Shown: positions 24,804 to 34,918 of the stretch, piece after piece | Layout of the letters: every line of letters begins with the position of its first letter | How positions within the stretch are numbered: the first letter of the stretch is position 1 | DNA from: Candolleomyces eurysporus | Taxonomy: Eukaryota > Basidiomycota > Agaricomycetes > Agaricales > Psathyrellaceae | Length of the DNA: 64,000 bases | Direction of reading: 5' to 3' | Assembly: GCA_027579435.1 (NCBI GenBank) | Contig: JANBPK010001477.1 | Span: 62,001 to 126,000, forward strand | Translations under genes and position numbers: made by a program | The notes under the pieces: generated by a model | What the model was told of the DNA's origin: nothing | The model's database searches: none | The model's input: only the letters and a program-made list of their open reading frames with translations

Positions 24804-26822
24804 ATGTCTGTTGTTAATTCCTCGCGCCGTCCCCCAACCGACCTTGACGGGAAAACTAACCCTGAGTGCTCGCCTTTATACGATTCTGTTCGTCCAACCA
24901 CCCCGCGACCTAGACCTGCTTCCTGCGCTTGCCCTTGCTATTGCAAAGCAGAATCGCCCTTGCCAACTTCTAAGGAGTCGCCCGAGATACCTACTGTTTC
25001 TGACCGCTCTGCGTTGGGATACCGTCCACCGCGAATACGCCGAGTGACGAACCGAGTTGTCTCTCTACCTGAGCTCGCCGAGGTCGAAGAGGAGGAAGAC
25101 ACCGCCTGTACATTCCAACCTCGAGTTGTCTCGATGCCTGCATGTGTCCCGCCTCTGTTCTACGAGGAGGAACTGGACGAAGATGACGACTTTGATCAGT
25201 GGGATTCTCCACGGGCGCCCTCTCCCAATGGTAGCGGCCAATATTCAACCCCGCCCGTCCAGGCGTACCTGTCGCCCCGTACTCCATCCCCAACTGCGTT
25301 GTTGTCGCGCGGGCTCGCCGCTGTCGCGTTGAATGAGAGTGGTCCTCGTGGTGAACCTGACCCTCAAGGTTTGTGGTCGAGGCTGATAGCGAGAACTCTC
25401 TCTGACCGTTTTCATTAGATTGGATCACCTGGGCTTCCTCTCCTCCAAAGCCTATACCCGCCTTGCACGGTCCTCTATCATTGCCATATGCTCGGTGCCC
25501 TTCGTATGTTGAATTCCTTTACTTTTGATTCCCCACTTGTCCTTATCCTTGCTTCAAGAGGTGCGGAAGGCACTGTGATCGAATCGGATGACCGTGTCTC
25601 TAACGTGATCTGGGGGCTCAATGTCAATGGTTCCCAGATCCGTTCTCAGTCGGACAAGAAGCCTGCGACTGAGCGCGATATGGATTCCGAATCGCTGGAG
25701 GCAGATTTTGAAGCTGATACTAAAGTCGATGTCGACTCTGGCAACGACCTTCTTGTAGCAGCTGCGGCGCGATTATCGAACCGATTCAAAGGATTGACCC
25801 TCGACGGAGAAGGCGTGGCCTACGGCGTATCTCCTCGGAGCCACGATGATCCACAACTATCTGGTCTAGGGTTGCACCTCAATCCCAAGCCTGCAGCCAA
25901 CCACTCTGGGACGCGTGGCGTTGCACCGTACGAGAAGGCAAACCAGCTCTACTCGGCCCAAGCTCTTTCCGCGAAACCCAACGGGAAGGTATCCTCTCGA
26001 GGACCAGCTTCTACTATAAAACAACTCAAATTTCACCCGCCTGCGTCCTCACAACTCCCGACACCTCCACTGTCAACTTCCACCAACTGGACACCCCACC
26101 TTCCCAACAGTCTCCCCCCTGGCCTGAACTTTTCTCCGGCGCTAACTCTGGATCTAGCTACGTCCCAGGGAACGTCGCCGTCTCTTGGGTTTCTAGGACA
26201 GCTTTCGTTTCCTACGCCTCCCCTGGAGCGCGGTGCTAATGCACAAGATTGGCGGAACCATCCGAATAGCAACAATTCGGCCATGGAGTACCTAGAGGAC
26301 TATTCTTTGGGCAGCGATACTGTCACCGTGTCTGGTCCTGGCTTGGATTGTTACGACCAGCAAGTTACCCAGGAGCTCAAAACCGCCACTGGCAACAGGC
26401 GTGGGTTTGACGAGCCAGCAGGTCTCCCCAGCAACAGGAGATCTACCACGTTCAAGTATGATCAGCGAAGGAAAATCTCGGAGCCGAATTCCAGGGGCGG
26501 GGTTCCTCTTCCTCCTGCTCGGTCGAGCTTGCTTCATCGTCGGCTGCCCGTATTGGAGGAAGATGTCTCGTTTACGTACTCTTTGTCGCCTTCGAGTCGT
26601 CCTCGGCCGCAGGACCAGTTTACAGCCTCCGCTCATTCTTCCAGTCAGGCCGAGACCTTGAAAAAGGTCGATGCTGGGAAGAGAGGTGACCGCCCCACGC
26701 CCGGACTGACGCCGATTTGTCAACGTGCGATGAGCATGAAGGTGGCCGCAGGACAGGCTAAACCGACCAACACAAGCTTCAGCGGTTCTCAGAAGAGGTG
26801 GAAACAGAATAAAGAAGTGTAA
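24804..26822 (+). CDS. Pro/Ser-rich low-complexity protein, unknown function
   Basis: Exons 24804-25368, 25419-25503 and 25559-26822 give 637 aa. Splicing is supported because the short middle exon encodes a coherent DWITWASSPPKPIPALHGPL and all phases agree. The protein is rich in Pro, Ser and Thr with acidic patches (AEVEEEED, EEELDEDDDFDQW) and several short SP/TP motifs (YLSPRTPSPTALL, LPTPPLSTS). These suggest a disordered, kinase-regulated protein. I see no membrane span, zinc ligands or catalytic motif. It overlaps no other plausible gene. Its 3' end converges on the PrpD gene, 170 bp away. No family recognised. Confidence 0.6.
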
Positions 26823-26992
26823 TTTTGACTCCCTCGTTATCCGCTGTCGCTGTCCTACATTCACATCGTTTTCGCGCTGCCTCACCATCCGCTTTGTATT
26901 ACCATTTGTGTGTCGCGTTTCGCTCAATATGTGTTGCAAAAATTATTCCATTGTTGTATGCATTGACTATCCTAAACTCGGAAACGACGATC

Positions 26993-28951
26993 TTAAGCCT
27001 TGACGAAGAGGTCGGTGAACTTATCGACGGGGAGCTTGGAGAGCTCGGTGGGGTTGGTGACAATATCGAGGATCCTGTTAAAAATAAATATTTAGCGGCA
27101 AAAACAATTGAAAGGGGGGAATACGATACGCACTTCTTCTGGTGAGCAGCATCGAAGTGGGGAGCGATGTGGTTCTGGAACTTGGCCATGAGGAGAGGCT
27201 TGCCCTCTTCACGGCGGCGCTTGTGGCCCACGGGGTACTCGACCTCGACTTCGTCAAGGACGGTGCCGTCGTTGAGCTCGACCAAGAGAGCGTTACCGAT
27301 GGAGCGCTTTTCGGGGTCGTGGTAGTCGACGCTGAAGTTGGAGTCTTCGACGCAGTGAATCTTGGCTCGGAGAGCGTCGATGCGGGGGTCGGAGGCTGAG
27401 GCATCGGTGCTGGAAAAAACCGGTTAGATTGAGGTGGGGTTNGGGTTTAGGGTGAGACGTACTAGCTCTCAGAGGTGAGTTCACCGAAGATCAAGGGGTA
27501 GGCGACCATGTAGTTAATGGCGTGGCTAAAACACGGTAGTTAATGTAAATAATCATGAACTGGAAGGGAGGGTCTTTGAGGAATACGCACTCTCGGTCGG
27601 CGAAGTTGTCAAGAGGGCCCTGCTTGTCGATGATCCTAATGGCGGCTTCCTGAGTGCGAATGCGGACGCTCTTGATATCGTCAGAGGTCTTGCCGAGCTC
27701 CTTGAGCTTATTGTGGACAGTGTGTGCTGCCTCGACGGCGGTCTGCGCGTGGAATTCGGCGGGGAAGGAGATCTTGAACAGGACGTTCTCCATGATGTAC
27801 GAGCCGTATGGACGCTGGAACTCGAAGGGCTTGCCCTGATAGGAGGAATGTCAGTAAGCGAGAGACGCCATATGGTGCAAGGGGAATGGTGATCATACCT
27901 TGAAGAGGACATCGTAGAAGCCCCAGGTCTTGGCGGTCAAGACGGAGGGGAGACCCTTCTCGCCCTTCTTGACGAGGAGGGCGAGGTTGACAGCTCGGGA
28001 GCACGCGTCACCTGCAGCCCAAGACTTGCGGGGTCCAGTGTTCGGAGCATGGCGGTAGGTGCGGAGAGATTGTCCGTCAACCCATGCCTGGGAGACCGCA
28101 TCAACCGTCTGGTCCCGAGAAAGGCCGAGGAGTTTGGAAACGACGGCGGTGGAGGCGACCTTGACGAGGACGACGTGATCGAGGCCGACGCGGTTGAAGC
28201 TGTTGAGGAGAGCAAGGCCACCCTGAATTTCGTGGGCCTTGATCATGGCTTCGAGAATGTCATGGACGGTCAAGGGCTGTCCTTGGCGGGCGAGATGATC
28301 GGCAACCGCGAGGATGGCACCCAAGTTGTCGGAAGGATGACCCCCTGCGTGTGCGAGTAAGCATCATCGGATACGGGGCAGTGGAACGAGAAGATACTGA
28401 CATTCGGCAGCGAGCCAGCAATCGTTGAAATCGAGCCAGCGGATGATGGTTCCGATATTGAACGCACCGCGGATGGGGTCGAGCTGGTAGTCGGTACCAG
28501 GGACGCGGGTACCTGTGTGGTGTTAGATCCGGCGGAACATCGAGCCACGACAGCACATACCGTTGGGGACAACGGTGCCCTCTACGACGGGACCAAGGAC
28601 CTTGGTGCACTCTGGGAATCGCAGAGCCTCGAGACCGCATCCAATGGTGTCAATGAGACAGAGCCTGGCTGTCTCGAACGCCAGAGGCGAGTCAATCTTG
28701 TAGTTGTGGACATAGTCAGCGATGTCCTGGAGGACCTTGTCGGCCTCTGGGCGAACGGTGGACTCTCCGTGGTGAACCGACATGGATCGAATGAAAGAAT
28801 TGGGAGCAGCTATCGATAACCGGGTTGCCGAAAGAGGAAGACGAGCACCTGGTCTGGCTCCGAGGGTGCGGAGGGTCGAAAAGGAGTGTGCCGGCTGCTG
28901 GAGACGACGACGAGCAAGGGACGGGCTGTTTCTGAGGACTCTGGACAACAT
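26993..28951 (-). CDS. MmgE/PrpD-family 2-methylcitrate dehydratase, mitochondrial
   Basis: Dehydratase of the 2-methylcitrate cycle, which detoxifies propionyl-CoA in mitochondria. Exons 28561-28951, 28402-28512, 27899-28344, 27591-27835, 27463-27525, 27134-27409 and 26993-27074 give 537 aa. The N-terminus is Arg/Ser/Leu-rich without acids ([19 protein letters not shown]), a good mitochondrial presequence. Family stretches include [19 protein letters not shown], the [20 protein letters not shown] region around the active site, [33 protein letters not shown] and [18 protein letters not shown]. Members vary in substrate use, so the exact reaction is likely, not certain. The intron 27410-27462 contains an unresolved base (27442). 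It is divergent from a Zn2Cys6 regulator, 243 bp away. Confidence 0.92.
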
Positions 28952-29194
28952 GGCTGTCTGCTCCCCGCTTGACTTTCTCCGCGAATCTGGGGCCCCAGTT
29001 AAATACGCGCTGGCAGGCAGGTTCAAGGATATCCCCGCCCGTGCTCCGGCTACTCATGTGAATTCGAGATCCGTGATGCGTGATGGCGAGGCGGGCGTGA
29101 CCGTGGGCAGCGGCACAATCAATATGAGGCCGCGCGCAGTCGAGCCGTAGTACTCGTACCCAATAGACTCGACATTGTCTGCTCCAACTCCATC
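28952..29194. promoter_or_regulatory. Bidirectional promoter, PrpD dehydratase / Zn2Cys6 regulator
   Basis: A 243 bp spacer between divergent start codons. The pairing raises the possibility that the regulator controls the dehydratase, but no CGG-type dyad was confidently identified. Confidence 0.45.
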
Positions 29195-32100
29195 ATGCCC
29201 GACAACCCAGAGTACGACGTCTCCGACTCAGAGCTCAGCGACAATGGCCAGACAGGGCCAAAGCCAAAGCGCAGGAGGCTCCATGGCGCCTGCGATACCT
29301 GTCGCAAAAAGAAGAGTACGTCCGTGTGCTATCTGTTTTGAGAACGTCAAGTAATCAGAAGCACAGTCAAATGTGCGGCCAAACAGATCGTCCCCGGGGA
29401 TGCGCATTGACTCTATGAATAGGCGACAGCGCGATAATGCCAAACAACATCTGCTCCAATTGCCTCAATACCAAGGTGGAGTGCACCCACAAAATACCCA
29501 GGCAGAAGGTAGGTGCCGCCCGTGTTTTGAAGCAGTATGAGTGCTCATCACAGCAACTCGATAGAAAAAGGATACCCAGCTCGAGTACGTCTTCTTCTGC
29601 ACTTGACGCTAGCCTGTCCCTGAGCGATGGCCCTCAGGTACATCCGAACGCTCGAGGATAGACTTCGCAAGATGGAAGACCTTCTGCGCATGGTACGTTT
29701 ATGGTCTTCTGCTTCCGAGCAGCGGACTGATGAGCTATGAACAGAGTCCGCCATCAGACTCGTCCAAGACAAGGTCGACGCCAGAGAGCTTTAGAGAGAC
29801 CTCACCTTCTGCTAGTTCTGACACAAAGACATATCCTGATCTTCTGCTCCCCATGCCGCGCTCACCGCCCGACATGGCAGCAGAATCACCTTCCTCCATG
29901 ATTGATGACACTGACACCGACGACGAGGATGATCTCAGTCATGTCGCTCTCGCAGAAAGGCTGAAGAAGATGCAAATGTACTCTATTACGGACAGATTCT
30001 TCGGAAGATCGAGGTTTGTAAATTTTGCGCTCTTTTTTTTTCTCGCTCTGATGGCACCGTAGTTTATTTTCGTTTGCACAACAAGCTGTTGAAATTCGCA
30101 ACGAAGCCAATGGCATGCCTAATCCGTGCGCCTTCCTCCGCAACAGGAGGCCATATTTCTGGAATATGCGCGATGTGATTATTTTCAATCGTCATTGGTT
30201 TCCTATTCTCAATTTTCTATTCAGTGGGAAACGGAATTCGTTCACAACACGTCGCCTCCAGCCTATGTCTTTCCGGAACCAGATCTTTTAGACTCTTTGG
30301 TCACTACCTTTTTCGAGCACGTACATCCTCTCTATCCTGCTGTTCATCGGCAAACATTCGAGCGCGGAGTACGAAACAAGGCTCATATTTCGGATCCCAA
30401 GTTCGGCAAGGTGGTGATGGCCCTCTGTGCTCTCGCTTCCCGTTACAGCAATGATCCCAGAGTGTTCTTAGACAAGAACCATGCCCAAGGAGACGAGGGA
30501 TCGAGTGCAGGTTGGAAATACATCATCCAGGTACCCTTTTGGGAACCTACTCTATATGACCGAACAACAATGCACGATTTGCAATTTTTCGCGGTAAGTT
30601 CGTCCAGACGATCTTTTTTTTTTGCTCTCAAATGACACCCAACAGCTGGCAGCCTTGTTCTTTGTAGGAACGTCTATGCCCCAAGCCTCTTTCCACATCA
30701 TTGGACTTGCTCTCAGACTCGCTCAAGAGAGGGGCCTGCACCGGCGCACTGGTCGCGGAAGGCCCACTGTAGAACAATTGACCGAAACACGGACGTTCTG
30801 GTGAGACCTGGGGTGACCCTGACACTTGATGACACGCTAAATCGATGACTAGGTGCTTAATTGCCACTGACCGACTGGTCAGCTCGTTCCTTGGTAGGAC
30901 GGCAGCACTGCACGACGAAGAGTAAGTCCCTTTCCTGTAGCCGCTTGCAATCTCGAAGCCAACCTTACATATCACCAGCATCGATTGCGACTACCCTGTC
31001 GAGTGCGATGACGAGTACTGGGAGACTGAAGACCCAGACGACGCGTTCAAACAACCTGCGGGAAAACCGCCCCTTGGTTCATTTACGACCTACCACCTCA
31101 AGCTTTGCGAAATCCTTGGATTTATGACTCGCACGCTCTACTCGACGAAGAAGTCACAAATCCTGTCCGGGTTGATAGGTCCAGAATGGGAAACTAGGGT
31201 TGTGACCGAGCTCGATTCTTCGCTGAATAAGTGGAAGGACACTTTACCTCAGCATCGTGAGTCCTCTTCCTCTCTGATCTCCTTAGAAGCCTTGCCTCAT
31301 ACATTATCATCCATTCATAGTTGTTTGGGACCCTTTGAATCCTCATCCACAGTTTTATATACAGTCTCTGGTCCTCCATTGCACTTTCCAGTACATCCAG
31401 ATTCAGGTTCACCGCCCGTTCTTGAGCCGGAAGGATTCGTTGGCGTTATCTTCCCTTGCAATATGTGCCAACGCTGCTCGCGCCTGCAGCCATGCTGCCG
31501 CGAGCTGTGTCAAGAGGCAGCTCGGTTTGTTCCCCAATGTGACGGTAAGATATTCAGAAAATCTTTGATTCCATCGGTGGCTGACTAGTTCAACTCCACT
31601 AGATGGCCACTTTTCTCTCTGCGATGGTTTTGACTGTCCATTTCTGGAGTTCCCGGCAGTCTAAAGTGACGTATGACCTCGAGAGAGAAATTGCCGACAT
31701 TGAACGGTGTAGAGATTTTATGGCTTATGCAGAGAAAAGGTGCGCTGGTTTCCCCTCTGAGTTATACGGTCCTGACTCTGTATCTTTAGGTGGTATGTTG
31801 CAGGACGTTTACGGTATGTATCGTAGCTAAGTTCGCCGTACAATTTTCTGACGACTGTCTGATATCGTTCAGGGATATGATCACGGAATTCAGCTTAAGA
31901 GGTGGATCTGCATTTGCACAGGCGGTTGCAGCGGTCCCCTCCAATAAACGGAGTCGCCAAGACGGAACTGGGCAACCCACATACATTCAGCAGCTCTCTC
32001 AGATAGCTTCGCCCGCGTCGAATTCCGGTTCGGCTACGCCATCTACGACCATCCAAACGCCGCCTTATGGCAGTCAATACTCGCCATCGTTAACATCTGC

Positions 32101-32674
32101 GTCTACCATGTACAGCGGGCCACGGCAATTCGCGCAACCTTTCACTACTCAAGCGCAGAGCCCATCGTACAGCAGTGGTGGCCAGCCGATGCAACCACTG
32201 CAGCAAGTTTGTCAGTCGAGCGACCTCGACCTTAGCAGTCTCATGTTGGCACAGATGGGGTACTTCCAATCACCCGGAAACAACTTCAACCCTATGGCAT
32301 TTAGCCCTCATCAGCATCTGCACTCTCCAGAACCTGGAGCTTTTCCTCAATTCGCCGAGCCGGCTGGGGCGTTTGACCATCTCTTCCCGTTGGGGCCGTC
32401 GCCTGCTGCTGCTCTGGGTGGTACCGCGTTTGGTGGTACAGGTAGTGCTATGGGACCTACAGCCACGATGGGTCAACAGCCGTCTGCGATAGGCGAAATC
32501 GATCCGTATGATATGTCGGTTTGGATGTCGAATACTCAGGGGTTTAGGTGAGCAGTTTCTTGGGCATCTTGTGTGGAATGGTGATGTCTGATTTTGCTGA
32601 ACAGTACGGAATTCTGGGAGACTTATTTTGCGGGTACCCCAGTGGAGCAGGGAGGTGCTGGTAGCGCTCATTAG
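29195..32674 (+). CDS. Zn2Cys6 fungal-specific transcription factor
   Basis: Sixteen exons give 889 aa: 29195-29315, 29367-29372, 29423-29508, 29565-29584, 29638-29692, 29745-30013, 30063-30174, 30225-30593, 30646-30800, 30853-30921, 30979-31256, 31321-31544, 31603-31739, 31790-31813, 31873-32547 and 32605-32674. The binuclear zinc cluster reads C-x2-C-x6-C-x9-C-x2-C-x6-C. It is complete only if the 6 nt exon 29367-29372 is included; this supplies Ile-Lys and the first base of the third Cys codon. A linker coiled coil (EYIRTLEDRLRKMEDLLRM) follows, then the fungal-specific regulatory domain (TFFEHVHPLYPAVHRQTFE, ALRLAQERGLHR). The tail is Gln/Ser/Pro-rich and presumably activating. It acts in the nucleus. 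Target genes are unknown; the divergent PrpD gene is a candidate. Confidence 0.88.
29367..29372 (+). other. 6-nt microexon in the zinc cluster
   Basis: Bases TCAAAT are flanked by cacag and gtgcgg. Using it yields KKKIKCDSA at the third cysteine. Skipping it gives KKKSDSA, losing that cysteine. Flanking introns are 51 and 50 nt. Confidence 0.8.
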
Positions 32675-33293
32675 ATCCATATTGTGTGCTGCGGACATTC
32701 ATGACTATTCAGGGTGACTGTAGAGTGTTCCTGATGTCGTGAGGTATATTGGATTTGTTGTATCTCTGTTCTTTGATCTTGTTATACGCTTTCTATTCGT
32801 GGTCGATTGGATTGACTCTCTTGTTGTCGCTGTTGAATAAATGCTGGCTTGGTATTGTTGTACTATACTATATAGGTAGACGTAATTGCTCTAGTCTGAT
32901 GTCTGCATTCGTCGTTGTGTGTATCTAGTGACATCCCATCTCCGTGATATATCATTTTCTAGGGGGAGCTCGATGGCAACTCAGCCGCTTTGAAAAGTCT
33001 CTGCGAGTGTATTGCACCCTTGCGCCGCCGGTCTCCTGTGGCTTTCCTGACGTCAACTGTCAGCTGAACGGAACCGGGAGCATATCAATGTCTTTCTCCG
33101 AGTCCCAATATGGTTGATTGGTTGACATCGGGGGTAATTGGCTTCACGGAACAGAGGAAAGCGGCGGAAGGCCACAACGGCGGCCTCCATCTCCGATGGA
33201 CTACCCGCTGCCAAAGGTTGGGGAAGGCCGCCGTTCGAACCCTATTCCTTTGGGGAACGAGCTGAGATCCGGAGCTTGTGTATGTAAAGGAGG
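32675..33293. other. Intergenic spacer
   Basis: The left part is the AT-rich 3' flank of the transcription factor. The right part is GC-richer and borders the truncated STAND NTPase. No gene is supported. Confidence 0.4.
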
Positions 33294-34520
33294 TTAGAAA
33301 GGTGGAATGTTGTTGCACCAGAGTGTTGTAGCGACATTCTCAAGTGATTCTGCACGATCGGGGTGCGAGTCCGGTCGCAGCCGTAGCGCATGTTGAAAGG
33401 CCACCGCCGCTTCTTCATGCATTTTAAGGCTATTCATCTTATCGCCTCGTACTTCGTAGCACCATCCCAGTTCGGACCACACCTGCGCATCACCATCATC
33501 AATCCGTACAGCGACCTCCAAACAGGCCACCTGAAATGCCCATTGATCTCCACCACTCTCACCCAGCCGGTGGGCAAGCTTCCTCAGAGTTGATAGCATA
33601 CCGCCCTCCTCCCTGCTATCCTCCAACCTGGGCGCTTCCGATTCTGCAGGCATCAAGCTTCCGCAAAACAATGTTGTCCACTGTCGTTGGGTGCGAGCTG
33701 AAATGGTTCGCAGTGTCGAACAGTGTTCTGTCTGTGACCATTGATCGTTCGAGCGTGGCGTTTCGTTCGACACATGGTGCGGCCAGTACTTCACCGCGTA
33801 ACGTTGGATGGCACGGAGTGCTAAGGAAGAAGGTGGCAGGCTGCCAATTTGCTTTAGACAAGTCAGGCCCAACGAGAAGTCGGATAGGGAAAGTGCTTCC
33901 TGGAGAACAAGGGTCGTCCCGATATACCGTCGAAAGTACTGCCGAGTCTGGGGACTCTGGACATCCGAAGAGGGGAAAAGGCGGTTGAGGGCTTTGCCAT
34001 ACAGCTCCCCAAGCCCATCAGGACCAACCACTTGACGCCGACTTCTGGCAATTTCGGCGAGCATTTCGTGAGGTGGGGACTCGCTGAACCGGTACGAAAG
34101 CAGTGCGATTACAATCGAAGCCCAGACAGGGAGACCGCCTGAAAGCTCGGTGTGTTTGTCGATGTCTGCTGGGCTAGCCTTTCGCCCGTCCACCCATGGG
34201 ACAGTCCCTAGATATTTCTCGAAATAGCTCTTCATAGCTTCCTTCGAAATTGGACCAAGGGCATACGTGTAAATGGTGACTTTCTCGATACAGGGTAGGT
34301 GGTAAGCGCATGGATTCAAGCGATTTGTGATGATGAATTTGACGACGTGACTTTCCGAGTTGAGGGGAGCGAGGGCCTCGATGAGTGCCGGATGGTCCTG
34401 CCATTCGTCCATGGCATCGATGATGATGATCAGGGATTGGGGGTAGCCGAGTGATCGCAAGGGCTCGAGGATGTACTTCTGGACATGGTTTTCTAGCGAG
34501 GTGCTATGGCATTGATCCAT
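33294..34520 (-). pseudogene. 5'-truncated STAND/NACHT NTPase with TPR-like C-terminus
   Basis: An uninterrupted 408-codon frame starts at ATG 34518-34520. It begins already inside an NTPase domain. A Walker B-like LIIIIDAMDEW and the following sensor-type strand VVKFIITNRLNP are present, but no Walker A/P-loop or N-terminal effector region exists upstream. Upstream the frame soon meets a stop and passes into a pyrimidine-rich block. The C-terminal part has TPR-like helices (DDGDAQVWSELGWCYEVRG, AAVAFQHALRLRPDS), as in fungal NLR-like proteins whose TPRs serve as ligand sensors. Most likely a remnant of a larger immune-type receptor gene. The absence of internal stops leaves a small chance that it is expressed as a truncated protein. 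Confidence 0.65.
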
Positions 34521-34539
34521 CGGTTCCACGATCTTGATA

Positions 34540-34795
34540 TAATATCTCTTTTGTTTACTCTCATTCTATCTTCTTGCTCTTCTCTCTCATCTTGTCTTGT
34601 CTCATCTACGTCTACTGCTTCCCTCTCAGTCTCGTGTCTCTCGACCTCATTGAACATGTCTATCCCCATCTTCGTCTACTTCTTTATCTTTTCATTTACT
34701 ATCAACCATCTCTACTCACTCTTGTTGTCTTCATCTCATCCTGTCTTTTGTGGTCTCTGTTGGTATAGTGTGAATGAATAAATGAATGAAAATTT
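34540..34795. other. Pyrimidine-rich block upstream of the truncated NTPase
   Basis: For ~230 bases the plus strand is dominated by C and T (repeated tctc, tctt and catct words). It ends in short gaatgaa repeats at about 34771-34793. It starts where the NTPase frame stops being recognisable, so it may mark the truncation junction. No terminal repeats or coding frame identify it as a known element. Confidence 0.45.
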
Positions 34796-34918
34796 GTGGA
34801 GCACTGATGAGAAGCATGTCCCGGTCGATTCTATTGTAACAGTCGAGTGTACACTAAATACCTAAATACATCCCAGTAGAGTAAAGTGGCCATAGATCAA
34901 AGCATTCTCCAAAAAGTA

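Noticed and set aside
27432..27455. Telomere-like ttaggg text within ggggttngggtttagggtg
   Set aside because: It is a single imperfect unit inside a PrpD intron, not an array, so it is not evidence of a telomere or fusion.
28517..29150. Plus-strand frames across the PrpD 5' end
   Set aside because: They are antisense to the mitochondrial presequence and first exon, with no independent support.
33225..33250. Possible tRNA B-box (gttcgaacc)
   Set aside because: No matching A-box, acceptor stem or anticodon arm could be drawn on either strand.
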